A stretch of 64,000 bases of DNA from Streptomyces flavidovirens DSM 40150 (GTDB lineage: Bacteria > Actinomycetota > Actinomycetes > Streptomycetales > Streptomycetaceae), in contig NZ_AUBE01000016.1 of assembly GCF_000429085.1 (NCBI RefSeq), positions 110,529-174,528 of the forward strand, given 5' to 3'. The notes under the pieces were generated by a model, which was not told the origin of the DNA, did no database searches, and saw only the letters and a program-made list of their open reading frames with translations. Below, piece by piece: positions 18,700 to 27,444 of this stretch. Positions within the stretch are counted from its first letter, which is position 1. Every line of letters starts with the position of its first letter. Both the position numbers and the translations under genes were made by a program.

Positions 18700-20514
18700 A
18701 TGCCGCTGAACCGTAGGACGTTCCTGGGCCGCTCGGCCGCCGCCGGGGCCGGTGTTGCCGTGGCCGGCGGGGCTGTGGCCACACCCGCCGAAGCACAGGG
18801 CCTCAGCCGCAGTCACGGCCACGGGCGTCCGCCCAAGCGGTACTCCTTCACCGTCATGGGCACGACGGACCTGCACGGCAATGTCTTCAACTGGGACTAC
18901 TTCACGGACAAGGAGTTCGACGACAAGGCGCACAACGATGTGGGCCTGGCGAAGATCTCCACTCTGGTGAACCAGATCCGCGAGGAGAAGGGCCGCCGTA
19001 ACACGCTGCTCATCGACGCGGGCGACACCATCCAGGGAACGCAGCTTTCGTACTACTACGCCAAGGTCGATCCGATCACCGCGAAGCACGGCCCGGTGCA
19101 CCCGATGGCGCAGTCGATGAACGCCATCGGCTACGACGCGGCCGCTCTGGGGAATCACGAGTTCAACTACGGCATACCGGTGCTGCGCAAGTTCGAGGAG
19201 CAGTGTGACTTCCCGCTCCTCGGTGCGAACGCGCTGGACGCGAAGACGCTGCGTCCGGCGTTCCCTCCGTACGTCATGAAGAGGCTGCGTACGCCGCACG
19301 GCCGTGACGTGCGGGTGGCGGTGCTGGGCCTCACGAACCCGGGTATCGCGATCTGGGACAAGCAGAACGTGCAGGGGAAGATGACGTTCCCGGGTCTGGA
19401 GGAGCAGGCGGCGAAGTGGGTGCCGAAGCTGCGTTCCATGGGTGCGGATGTTGTCATCGTTTCGGCGCATTCGGGTTCGAGCGGTACGTCTTCGTACGGT
19501 GACCAGCTTCCGTACGTGGAGAACGCGGCGGGTCTGGTGGCCGAGCAGGTTCCGGGCATCGAGGCGATCCTGGTGGGGCACGCGCACACGGAGATCGCCG
19601 AGTACTTCGTGGAGAACAAGGAGACGGGCAAGAAGGTCGTCCTGTCGGAGCCGCTCAAGTGGGGGCAGCGGCTGACGCTCTTCGACTTCGATCTGGTGTG
19701 GTCGAGGGGCCGCTGGACGGTGGAGAAGGTGGGGGCGAAGGTCCTCAACTCCAATACGGTCGCCGAGGACCCGGAGATCACGAAGCTGCTCGGTGACGAG
19801 CACGAGAAGGTCGTCGCGTACGTCAATCAGGTGATCGGTACGTCGACGGTGAGGATGACGACGGCGGAGGCGGCGTGGAAGGACGAGCCGCTGATCGACC
19901 TGATCAATCACGTGCAGGCCGAGACAGTGAAGGCGGCGCTGGCGGGTGGGGCGTACGCGGGGCTGCCGGTGCTGTCGCAGGCGTCGTGCTTCTCGCGGAC
20001 GGCGGCGGTTCCCGAGGGTGAGGTGACGATCAGGGACGCGGCGGGTCTGTATCCGTTCGAGAACACGCTTGAGGCGCGGCTGCTGACCGGTGCGCAGCTG
20101 AAGGAGTACTTGGAGTTCTCGGCGCGGTACTACGCGCAGACCGCGGCGGGGGCCGCGGTGGACACGGCGAAGCTGACGAACGCGGGGAACATCCCCGACT
20201 ACAACTACGACGTGGTGTCGGGTCTGACGTATGAGATCGACATCGCGAAGCCGGCCGGTTCGCGGATTGTGAATCTCGCGTTCGAGTGCAGGCCGGTCGA
20301 TGCGGCGGCTGAGTTCGTGCTGGCGGTCAACAACTACCGGGCGAGTGGCGGGGGGGCGTTTCCGCATGTCGCGGGTGCGAAGCAGCTGTGGGCGAATTCG
20401 GAGGAGATCCGGAACACGATCATCACGTGGGTGAAGGGGAAGGGCACGCTGGACCCGGCGGAGTTCGCGGCGGTGGGGTGGAAGCTGACGCGCGACGGTG
20501 TGCCGGTGTTCTAG
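18700..20514 (+). CDS. Tat-exported 5'-nucleotidase / 2',3'-cyclic phosphodiesterase
   Basis: 604 aa secreted metallophosphoesterase of the UshA/CpdB family. The N-terminus NRRTFLGRSAAAGAGVAVAGGAVA is a twin-arginine signal. Metal-ligand motifs in order: TTDLHGN, GDTIQGT, GNHEFNYG, SAHSG and GHAHTE. The C-terminal 5'-nucleotidase domain (about 360-560) carries the nucleobase-stacking region. The spacing DLHGNVFNWDYF and GDTIQGTQLSYY is closer to 2',3'-cyclic nucleotide phosphodiesterase/3'-nucleotidase (CpdB) than to UshA. Probably releases phosphate and nucleosides from external nucleotides. GAGGAGA is 7 nt upstream of the ATG at 18700. Confidence 0.9.
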   Translation: MPLNRRTFLGRSAAAGAGVAVAGGAVATPAEAQGLSRSHGHGRPPKRYSFTVMGTTDLHGNVFNWDYFTDKEFDDKAHNDVGLAKISTLVNQIREEKGRRNTLLIDAGDTIQGTQLSYYYAKVDPITAKHGPVHPMAQSMNAIGYDAAALGNHEFNYGIPVLRKFEEQCDFPLLGANALDAKTLRPAFPPYVMKRLRTPHGRDVRVAVLGLTNPGIAIWDKQNVQGKMTFPGLEEQAAKWVPKLRSMGADVVIVSAHSGSSGTSSYGDQLPYVENAAGLVAEQVPGIEAILVGHAHTEIAEYFVENKETGKKVVLSEPLKWGQRLTLFDFDLVWSRGRWTVEKVGAKVLNSNTVAEDPEITKLLGDEHEKVVAYVNQVIGTSTVRMTTAEAAWKDEPLIDLINHVQAETVKAALAGGAYAGLPVLSQASCFSRTAAVPEGEVTIRDAAGLYPFENTLEARLLTGAQLKEYLEFSARYYAQTAAGAAVDTAKLTNAGNIPDYNYDVVSGLTYEIDIAKPAGSRIVNLAFECRPVDAAAEFVLAVNNYRASGGGAFPHVAGAKQLWANSEEIRNTIITWVKGKGTLDPAEFAAVGWKLTRDGVPVF

Positions 20515-20550
20515 GCGGCGCGGGATCTTCGGGGGGGCCGCTGCCGCTGT

Positions 20551-20593
20551 CTGCCGCTGTCCTGAGGGCGGCCTGCCGCTGTCCTGAGGGCGG
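20551..20593. repeat. 21-bp direct repeat after the nucleotidase gene
   Basis: Two identical 21-bp copies at 20551-20571 and 20573-20593 (start CTGCCGCTGTCCTGAGG), preceded by a 10-bp partial copy at 20541. They lie in the short gap between convergent genes. No coding capacity. Confidence 0.7.
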
Positions 20594-20624
20594 CGGGCCC
20601 CTCGCCGGCTTGTGGCGGCGGTTC

Positions 20625-22040
20625 CTACCGGCCCTGGACCAGGGGGGTGAGGGCCGGTTGCTGGGCGGGGACGCGAGGGGCTTCGCGGCGTTCCAGGCCG
20701 AAGCTGGTGAACGCTGTGCGGCGCGGCATCGGGTAGGGGTCTTTGCCGGTGAGGGAGTTGAGGATCGTCGCGCTGCGCCACGCGGCGAGGCCGAGGTCGG
20801 GTGCGCCGACGCCGTGCGTGTGCCGCTCGGCGTTCTGTACGTACACGGATCCGGTCACCGAGGGGTCGAGAACGATACGGAACTGGTCGTCGATCCGGGG
20901 TCGCTCCGAGGCATCGCGGCGGATGTAGGCGTCGAGTCCTGCGAGGAGCTGTCCCAGGGGGCGTTCGCGGTAGCCGGTGGCGAGGATGACGGCGTCGGTG
21001 GTGAGGCGGGAGCGGGTGCCCTGCTGGAGGTGTTCGAGGTGGAGTTCGACTTTGGTGGTGCCGACGCGGCCGGCTGTGCGGACGGAGACTCCGGGGGTGA
21101 GGACCGCGTCGGGCCAGCCGCCGTGGAGGCTGCGCTGGTAGAGCTCGTCGTGGATGGCGGCGATGGTGTCGGCGTCGATGCCTTTGTGCAGTTGCCATTG
21201 GCGCGGGCCGAGGTCGTCGCGTACGGACTCGGGCAGGGCGTGGAAGTAGCGGCTGTAGTCGGGTGTGAAGTGCTCCAGGCCGAGCTTGGAGTACTCCATG
21301 GGGGCGAAGGCCTCGGTCCTGGCCAGCCAGGTGATTTTTTCGCGGCCTGCGGGGCGGGCGCGCAGCAGGTCGAGGAAGACTTCCGCGCCGGACTGTCCTG
21401 AGCCGATGACGGTGATGTGTTCGGCGGCCAGGAGCCTTGCGCGGTGGGCGAGGTAGTCGCAGGAGTGGATGACGGGGACGGTGGGGGCTTCGGCGAGTGG
21501 TTTGAGTGGTTCGGGGATGTAGGGCTGGGTGCCGACGCCGACGGCGACGTTACGGGTGTAGGCGCGGCCGAGGGCTTCGGCTTCGCCGTCGGCGTCGAGT
21601 TGGGTGAAGTCGACTTCGAAGGCGTCGCGTTCGGCGTTCCAGCGGACGGCGTCGACCTGGTGGCCGAAGTGGAGTCCGGGGAGGTTGTCGCTGACCCAGC
21701 GGCAGTAGGCGTCGTATTCGGCGCGCTGGATGTGGAAGCGCTCGGAGAAGTAGAAGGGGAAGAGCCGTTCGCGGGTGCGCAGGTAGTTGAGGAAGGACCA
21801 GGGGCTGGCGGGGTCGGCGAGGGTGACGAGGTCGGCGAGGAAGGGGACTTGGAGGGTGGCGCCTTCGATGAGGAGGCCGGGGTGCCAGTGGAAGGCGGGG
21901 CGTTGTTCGTAGAAGGCGGTGGCCAGGCCGCCGTGTACGCCGTCGGCGAGGGCGGCGAGGGACAGGTTGAACGGGCCGATGCCGATGCCCACCAGGTCGT
22001 GGGGCAGTTCGGGTTCTTGGGGCTGTGGGGCGGCGGTCAT
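20625..22040 (-). CDS. SidA/IucD/DesB-family lysine/cadaverine N-hydroxylase
   Basis: FAD- and NADPH-dependent N-monooxygenase of the siderophore type, 471 aa. FAD site IGIGPFNLSLAAL (about 18-30), NADPH site VIGSGQSGAEVFLDLL, and ATGYRERP near 370. It belongs to the group that hydroxylates the terminal amine of lysine, ornithine or cadaverine. The ATG overlaps the stop of the upstream decarboxylase by 4 bp, so the pair acts together: decarboxylation of a diamino acid, then N-hydroxylation. No acyltransferase (DesC) or NIS synthetase (DesD) follows, unlike the desABCD operon. The product may feed a pathway encoded elsewhere. Confidence 0.88.
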   Translation of the reverse strand: MTAAPQPQEPELPHDLVGIGIGPFNLSLAALADGVHGGLATAFYEQRPAFHWHPGLLIEGATLQVPFLADLVTLADPASPWSFLNYLRTRERLFPFYFSERFHIQRAEYDAYCRWVSDNLPGLHFGHQVDAVRWNAERDAFEVDFTQLDADGEAEALGRAYTRNVAVGVGTQPYIPEPLKPLAEAPTVPVIHSCDYLAHRARLLAAEHITVIGSGQSGAEVFLDLLRARPAGREKITWLARTEAFAPMEYSKLGLEHFTPDYSRYFHALPESVRDDLGPRQWQLHKGIDADTIAAIHDELYQRSLHGGWPDAVLTPGVSVRTAGRVGTTKVELHLEHLQQGTRSRLTTDAVILATGYRERPLGQLLAGLDAYIRRDASERPRIDDQFRIVLDPSVTGSVYVQNAERHTHGVGAPDLGLAAWRSATILNSLTGKDPYPMPRRTAFTSFGLERREAPRVPAQQPALTPLVQGR

Positions 22041-23467
22041 CGGTGGGTGCTGCCTTCCGGAAGTGAAAGGGGTGAGGGGAGGGAGGGGTGTGAGAGGAGT
22101 GAGAGCAGTGCTTTGAGGTCGTTGGGGGTGGTGTGGGGGTTGAGGACGGTGGCTTTGAGCCAGAGGCGGCCGTCGGCGCGGGCCCGGCCGAGGACGGCGT
22201 GGCCTTCTGTGAGGAGGGTGCGGCGGATGGTGGCGATGTCGTCGTCGCTGGCGTTGGTGGGGCGGAAGAGGACGGTGCTGATGGTGGGGCGGTCGTGGAG
22301 TTCGAGACCGGGGGTGTTCTCCACGAGGTCGGCGAGGTGCTGGGCGGCGGCGCAGGTGTGGTCGACGAGGGCGGCGAGTCCCGTACGGCCGAGGGCGCGG
22401 AGGGTTACGGCGATCTTGAGGATGTCGGGGCGTCGGGTCGTACGCAGGGAGCGGCCGAGGAGGTCGGGGAGGCCGGCTTCGGTGTCGTCGTCGGCGTTGA
22501 GGTAGTCGGCCTGGTGGGCGAGGGGGGTCAGGGCGGCGGTGCCGGGGACGGCGAGGAGCCCGGCGGCGACGGGTTGCCAGCCGAGTTTGTGCAGGTCGAG
22601 GGTGACGGTGTGGGCGCGGTCGAGCCCGTCGAGGCGGTGTTTGTGTACGTCGCTGAAGAGGAGTGGGCCGCCGTACGAGGCGTCGATGTGGAGCTCGGCG
22701 TTGTGGCGTGCGCAGAGGTCGGCGATCTCGGGGAGCGGGTCGATGCGGCCGGTGTCGGTGGTGCCGGCGGTGGCGGCGACGAGGAGGGGGTGGTGCAGGT
22801 CGGTGAGGGCTTCGTCGAGTGCGGCGAGGTCGATGACGCCGGCGGGGGCGGGGACGGTGACCGGTTCGGGGAGGCCGAGGAGCCAGGCGGCGCGGGGCAG
22901 TGAGTGGTGGGCGTTGGCGCCGTGGACGAGTTGTACGGGGCCGTGGCGTTCGCGGGCGAGGAGGAGGGCGAGCTGGTTGGATTCCGTGCCGCCGGTGGTG
23001 ACGAGGGCGTCGGGTGCGGGTCCGTGGGGGTAGATCTCGGCGGCGAGCGTGCGGGTGACGTGCGCTTCGAGGGCGGAGGCCGCGGGTGCCTGGTCCCAGG
23101 AGTCCATGGACGGGTTGAGGGCGGACACGGCGAGGTCGGCGGCGGCGGCGACGGCGAGCGGCGGCGTGTGGAGGTGCGCGACGCACAGGGGTTCGGCGGG
23201 GTCCGCGGCGCCGTGGGCGAGTGCCTGGACGAGGGTACGGAGGGCTTCTTCGGCTCCGGTGCCGGTGTCGGGCAGTACGGTCGCGGTGGCGTCCAGGAGG
23301 CGTTGGGCGACGGTGTCGGGGCCGCCGGCGGGGATGGGTCCGCCGCGGGCGAGGGCGCCTTCGTGGAGGGCGTCGAGGACGGTGTCGAGCAGGGGCCGCA
23401 GGGCAGCGCGTCCGCCTGAGCCGCCGGCGAGGGGCGGGAGGGGGGTGCCGGGGGGCGGCGTACTCAT
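22037..23467 (-). CDS. PLP-dependent group II decarboxylase (DesA/Ddc-like)
   Basis: 476 aa fold-type I PLP decarboxylase. Schiff-base lysine in TVTLDLHKLGWQP (about 305), substrate/PLP region TTGGTESNQLALLLARE, and AHHSLPRAAWLLG with the stacking histidine. The family includes aromatic amino acid, diaminobutyrate and lysine decarboxylases; pairing with the N-hydroxylase points to a diamine product such as cadaverine or putrescine. Its N-terminus differs from classical DesA, so it is likely a distinct paralogue. ATG at 23467 has AAGGA 7 nt upstream. A weak iron-box-like site lies 118 bp upstream. Confidence 0.85.
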   Translation of the reverse strand: MSTPPPGTPLPPLAGGSGGRAALRPLLDTVLDALHEGALARGGPIPAGGPDTVAQRLLDATATVLPDTGTGAEEALRTLVQALAHGAADPAEPLCVAHLHTPPLAVAAAADLAVSALNPSMDSWDQAPAASALEAHVTRTLAAEIYPHGPAPDALVTTGGTESNQLALLLARERHGPVQLVHGANAHHSLPRAAWLLGLPEPVTVPAPAGVIDLAALDEALTDLHHPLLVAATAGTTDTGRIDPLPEIADLCARHNAELHIDASYGGPLLFSDVHKHRLDGLDRAHTVTLDLHKLGWQPVAAGLLAVPGTAALTPLAHQADYLNADDDTEAGLPDLLGRSLRTTRRPDILKIAVTLRALGRTGLAALVDHTCAAAQHLADLVENTPGLELHDRPTISTVLFRPTNASDDDIATIRRTLLTEGHAVLGRARADGRLWLKATVLNPHTTPNDLKALLSLLSHPSLPSPLSLPEGSTHR

Positions 23468-23584
23468 GCGAGGTCCTTCGGGTGCGCTGGGCTGGCACAC
23501 CAGCGTGTACAGGCATGAGCCGGTGCGTCCGGAGTGCTCAACGATCTCAACCCGAAAGTGGTACTCCCGCGCGGCTGGGGAGAG

Positions 23585-23603
23585 TTGGATTCGGCTGAGC
23601 TGA
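23585..23603. promoter_or_regulatory. Degenerate iron-box-like site (DmdR/IdeR type)
   Basis: TTGGATTCGGCTGAGCTGA matches 13 of 19 positions of the actinobacterial iron-box palindrome TTAGGTTAGGCTAACCTAA, including the central GGCT. It is 118 bp upstream of the decarboxylase start. The match is below what known DmdR1 sites usually show, so this is suggestive only. Confidence 0.35.
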
Positions 23604-23725
23604 TATGGGCCGGGTGGTGGGGGCGGGGCCGGCGGGGGCCGTCATGGCACGCGGTCGCCGGGCCGGTCACGGTGCCCGTGCCGTGCCCGTGTCCATGGCG
23701 GCTACAGCCGTAGGGGCCGGCACCC

Positions 23726-24200
23726 GGCCCCGGTGCGAGCGCCCGCCGCAGCCGCAGGCCTGCGACCGTTACGCGCCCCGCCCTTGGACGGGCGACAGCC
23801 GCAGCCACAGACGGGCACCGAGCCCTCGGAGGCATGCGGCCACGCGGACCGGCGACGGCCGCAAGCAAGCGCCGACACCGGGCCCCGGTGCGAGTAGCCG
23901 CCGTAACCGCACGCCTGCGACCGCACCCGCCCGCCCTTGGACGCGCGGCAGCCGCAACCGCAGACGGGCACCGAGCCCTCCGAGGCAAGCGGCCACGGTA
24001 GACCGGCGACGGCCGCAAACAACCGCCGGCACCAGGCCCCGGTGCGAGCAGCCGTCGTAACCACACACCTGCGACCGCACCGCCCACCCTTGGACGCGCG
24101 ACAGCCGCAGCCGTGGACCGGCACCGGCCCCGGCGCCAAGGGTCGCCGTAACCCCGCACCTGACTGCCCTCGCCCCCTGGCCGGGCAGCGGACCTGACCG
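23726..24200. repeat. Array of about 155-bp direct repeats
   Basis: Copies begin with GGCCCCGGTGCGAG at 23726, 23881 and 24035 (periods 155 and 154 bp); a shorter degenerate fourth copy starts near 24130. Within each copy blocks such as CCCTTGGACG and ACGGGCACCGAGCCCTC recur with about 80-85% identity. The period is not a multiple of three, so every reading frame shifts between copies, and no start/RBS is seen; I regard it as non-coding. It fills the roughly 780-bp gap between the decarboxylase and aminopeptidase genes. Confidence 0.8.
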
Positions 24201-24247
24201 CAGGGCGGTGGCCGGGGCGGTGCGTGCCGGTGCGGTCTGTCGGCTCG

Positions 24248-26749
24248 TCAGTCGCCCCGTACCGCGATGGCGCGTCGCAGGTCGTCGAGTTGGTCGGTCA
24301 GTTTGCGGCGTAGGGCCGGGATCATTTCGGTGTCGTGCAGGGCGTTCTCGCCGAGGCGCAGTGAGTCCTTGTCGATGGCGAAGTGGGGGAAGGCGTAGCG
24401 GCCCGCGGCTTCGGCGATGGCGGGGCCCCGGCGGTCGGCGACGGCCTTGGCGTCGCGGTAGTAGCGGGGGATGTAGTCGCGTACGAGAGCGGTCTGTTCG
24501 GGTTGCCAGAAGCCCTGGGCGGTGGCGGTGAAGAGGTAGTTGGAGAGGGTGTCGTCGTCGAACATGCGGGTCCAGGCGGCGGCTTTGGCCTCGGGTGTGG
24601 GCAGGGCGGCGCGGCAGCGGGCGGCGCCTTCCTGGCCGGTGGCGCTGAGGTCGCGGTCGAGTTCGGCGGCGATGGCGGTCTCGTCGGTGGCGCCGAGTAC
24701 GGCGAGGCGGCGCAGGATGCGCCAGCGCAGTTCGGGGTCGAGTTCGGGGCCGCCGGGGACGCTGCCGGTGTGGAGCCAGTCCTGGATGGCGTCGGGCTGG
24801 GTGGCGGCGTCGATGAAGTGGCGTACGGCGGTGAGGCGCAGGCCGGTGCCGTTGCCGTCTTCGGTGCGGCGGATGAGGTCACGGCAGATGGTGGTGAGGG
24901 TGGCGAGGGCGGCGGGACGTTGGGCCGCGTGGAGGTAGCGGTCGGCGATCTGGGCGTGGGCGAAGGCGAGTACGCCCTGGACGATCGCGAGGTCCGTTTC
25001 GTACGGGAGGTGGGCGCGGGCGGTTTCCAGGTACGCGGCGGGTTCGAGTTCGCCGTCGCGGACCATGTCGCGCAGGGAGTTCCACAGGATGGCGCGGGTG
25101 AGCGGGTCGGGGACGGCGGAGAGGTTGCGCAGTACGACGTCTTCGGACTGCTCGTCGAGGCGGATCTTGGCGTAGGTCAGGTCGCTGTCGTTGAGGACGA
25201 CGAGCGCAGGGCGGCGGCCGGGGCGTACCGTCGCGGCCTCGTCCTGCGGTACGTCGACTTCGAACCGCTCGCGCAGGACGAGGCTCCGACCGTCGAGGGG
25301 GTCGCGGTCGTAGGCGCCGACGGCGAGGCGGTGGGGGCGGCTGCCTTTCCGGTCGACGGTGATGTGCCACATGCCTTCCGCTTGCCCGGTCGTGGGGGCG
25401 AGTGTGTCGACTCCGGTGGTGCGGAGCCACTGGTCGGCCCAGGCGTGGACGTCGCGGTCGGTGGCGGAGGCGAGGTTGTCGATGAAGTCGGCGAGGGTGG
25501 CGTTGGCGAACTTGTGGCGGGCGAAGTGGGTGTTGATGCCGGCCAGGAAGTCCTTTTCGCCGAGCCAGGCGACGAGTTGGCGCAGGGCGGAGGCGCCCTT
25601 GGCGTAGGAGATGCCGTCGAAGTTGAGCATGGCGGACGCGGTGTCGGGGACGGCGTCGGGGTCGGGGGCGACGGGGTGGGTGGAGGGGCGTTGGTCGGCG
25701 TCGTATCCCCAGCCTTTGCGGGTGATGGCGAAGTCGGTCCAGGTGTCGGTGAAGCGGGTGGCTTCGGTGAGGGTCTGGTAGCCCATGTATTCGGCGAAGG
25801 ACTCGTTGAGCCAGATGTCGTCCCACCACTGGAGGGTGACGAGGTCGCCGAACCACATGTGGGCCATTTCGTGGGCGATGACCATGGCGCGGGTCTGGCG
25901 TTCGGTGTCGGTGACGGCGGAGCGGTAGATGAATTCGTCGCGGTAGGTGACGAGGCCGGGGTTTTCCATGGCGCCGGCGTTGAATTCGGGAACGAATGCC
26001 TGGTCGTAGGAGTCGAAGGGGTAGGGCTCTTCGAACTTCTCGTGGTAGCGGTCGTAGCAGGCGCGGGTGATGCCGAGGATTTCGCCGGCGTCGGTGTTGA
26101 GGTACGGCGCGAGGGAGCGGCGGCAGTGGATGCCGAAGGGCAGGCCGGCGTGTTCGGTGCGTACGGAGTGCCAGGGGCCCGCGGCGACGGCGACGAGGTA
26201 GGTGGAGATGAGGGGGGTGGGGGCGATGGTCCAGCGGCCGGCGCCCTGGTCGGGCCGATGCTGGGCGACGCCGTTGCCGAGGACGGTCCAGTCCTGGGGG
26301 GCGGTGACGGTGAGGGCGAAGACGGCTTTGAGGTCGGGCTGGTCGAAGGCGGCGAAGACGCGCTGGACGTCTTCCAGGAAGAGCTGGGTATAGACGTACG
26401 TTTCGCCGTCGGTGGGGTCGGTGAAGCGGTGCATGCCTTCGCCGGTGCGGGAGTACCGCATGTCGGCGTCGACGCGCAGCTCGTGGTCGCCCGCGGTGAG
26501 GCCGGTGAGGGGGAGGCGGTTGCCGACGAGCGTTTCGGGATCGAGTGGCTGCCCGTCGAGCGTGACGGCGCGCAGGACGGCGGGCTTGAGCTCGACGAAG
26601 GTGTCCCCGCCGGTGCGGGCGGTGAAGTGGATGACGGTGCGGGAGTCGAAGGTCTCTTCGCCGCGGGTCAGATCGAGTTCGATCGTGTACCGGTGTACGT
26701 CGATGAGCTGGGCTCGGGTCTGCGCTTCGTCGCGCGTCAGTACGGGCAT
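24248..26749 (-). CDS. pepN: Aminopeptidase N (M1 family)
   Basis: Zinc metallo-aminopeptidase, 833 aa, removing N-terminal residues from peptides, probably cytoplasmic since no signal is seen. N-terminal beta domain (1-200), GAMEN substrate motif at 259-263, zinc site HEMAH at 293-297 with E316 in NESFAEYMG, and a long ERAP1-like C-terminal helical domain (about 520-830). ATG at 26749 matches the usual actinobacterial start MPxLTRDEAQ; an upstream in-frame ATG at 26845 adds unconserved residues. Confidence 0.93.
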   Translation of the reverse strand: MPVLTRDEAQTRAQLIDVHRYTIELDLTRGEETFDSRTVIHFTARTGGDTFVELKPAVLRAVTLDGQPLDPETLVGNRLPLTGLTAGDHELRVDADMRYSRTGEGMHRFTDPTDGETYVYTQLFLEDVQRVFAAFDQPDLKAVFALTVTAPQDWTVLGNGVAQHRPDQGAGRWTIAPTPLISTYLVAVAAGPWHSVRTEHAGLPFGIHCRRSLAPYLNTDAGEILGITRACYDRYHEKFEEPYPFDSYDQAFVPEFNAGAMENPGLVTYRDEFIYRSAVTDTERQTRAMVIAHEMAHMWFGDLVTLQWWDDIWLNESFAEYMGYQTLTEATRFTDTWTDFAITRKGWGYDADQRPSTHPVAPDPDAVPDTASAMLNFDGISYAKGASALRQLVAWLGEKDFLAGINTHFARHKFANATLADFIDNLASATDRDVHAWADQWLRTTGVDTLAPTTGQAEGMWHITVDRKGSRPHRLAVGAYDRDPLDGRSLVLRERFEVDVPQDEAATVRPGRRPALVVLNDSDLTYAKIRLDEQSEDVVLRNLSAVPDPLTRAILWNSLRDMVRDGELEPAAYLETARAHLPYETDLAIVQGVLAFAHAQIADRYLHAAQRPAALATLTTICRDLIRRTEDGNGTGLRLTAVRHFIDAATQPDAIQDWLHTGSVPGGPELDPELRWRILRRLAVLGATDETAIAAELDRDLSATGQEGAARCRAALPTPEAKAAAWTRMFDDDTLSNYLFTATAQGFWQPEQTALVRDYIPRYYRDAKAVADRRGPAIAEAAGRYAFPHFAIDKDSLRLGENALHDTEMIPALRRKLTDQLDDLRRAIAVRGD

Positions 26750-26948
26750 GGGGACATGCTGCCCGATGGTGTGCGGTGGCACATGCGCCGAGGCACCGTA
26801 GTGGTCACCGGCGGAGCGATGGGCAGGGCTCCCGCCACCGGCCACGCCGAGTCAGGCGCGACAGACGCGGCTGTCGCCCTTTGTCTTGCTGATCGTCGTG
26901 ACAGTCGTCTCGCTGGACGGTTGCCATGGACACGCACTCCAGCGGGGC

Positions 26949-27040
26949 CTAGTGGCCCGGCGTCCGTACGGGCAGGCCCCGGTCGGCGGCTGCCTCCGCC
27001 AGGCGTTTGTCGTAGGTGACGAACGCGGTGGTGACGTGCG
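26949..27040 (-). pseudogene. C-terminal remnant of a PIN-domain (VapC-like) toxin
   Basis: The minus-strand frame ending at a TAG at 26949 encodes TTAFVTYDKRLAEAAADRGL and a short PVRTPGH tail, the typical last strand, helix and C-terminus of VapC PIN-domain ribonucleases. Upstream in the same frame the sequence is not PIN-like and lacks the catalytic acidic residues, and no antitoxin gene is adjacent. Likely a decayed toxin fragment. Too short for certainty. Confidence 0.45.
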
Positions 27041-27109
27041 GGGCTTCCCACTCGTACGAAGTACGCCTGCTCCGGGCCGTCGGTGCGGCGCGCCCGGGTG
27101 GGCTGCCGG

Positions 27110-27424
27110 CTAGGACTTGGCGATCGTTTCGTGGTGGCGGATGACCTCGGCGATGATGAAATTGAGCAGTTTTTCGGCGAATGCCGGGTCCAGTTTGGCG
27201 CTTTCCGCGAGTTCGCGCAGGCGGATGATCTGGCGGGCCTCGCGGGCCGGGTCGGCGGGGGGAAGCTGGTGCCGTGCCTTGAGGAGGCCGACCTGCTGGG
27301 TGCATTTGAAGCGCTCGGCGAGCATGTGGACGACGGCGGCGTCGATGTTGTCGATGCTGTCGCGCAGCCGGCTCAGTTCGGCGATGACGGACTCGTCGAT
27401 TTCGCTGGATTCGCTGGAGGTCAT
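27110..27424 (-). CDS. Chorismate mutase (AroQ class)
   Basis: 104-aa all-helical AroQ-type enzyme converting chorismate to prephenate for Phe and Tyr synthesis. Expected core residues are visible: RLRDSIDNIDAAVVHMLAERF (helix 1 with the catalytic Arg), K in the GLLKARHQLPPADPAREARQ segment, and FAEKLLNFIIAEVIRHHE in helix 3. It stands alone, 20 bp downstream of the AraC-type regulator on the same strand. No clear Shine-Dalgarno is seen before the ATG at 27424. Confidence 0.88.
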   Translation of the reverse strand: MTSSESSEIDESVIAELSRLRDSIDNIDAAVVHMLAERFKCTQQVGLLKARHQLPPADPAREARQIIRLRELAESAKLDPAFAEKLLNFIIAEVIRHHETIAKS

Positions 27425-27444
27425 GGTCAGCGAGCTTACGTCGG

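Noticed and set aside
20625..23467. Complete desferrioxamine cluster
   Set aside because: Only decarboxylase and N-hydroxylase are present; the genes on both sides are unrelated.
23464..24159. Minus-strand frame across the 155-bp repeats
   Set aside because: Gly/Arg/Ala-only translation, frame shifts between copies relative to the unit, no RBS; treated as non-coding repeat.
23726..24200. CRISPR array
   Set aside because: Units are about 155 bp with no constant short repeat and unique spacer pattern, and no cas genes are in the window.
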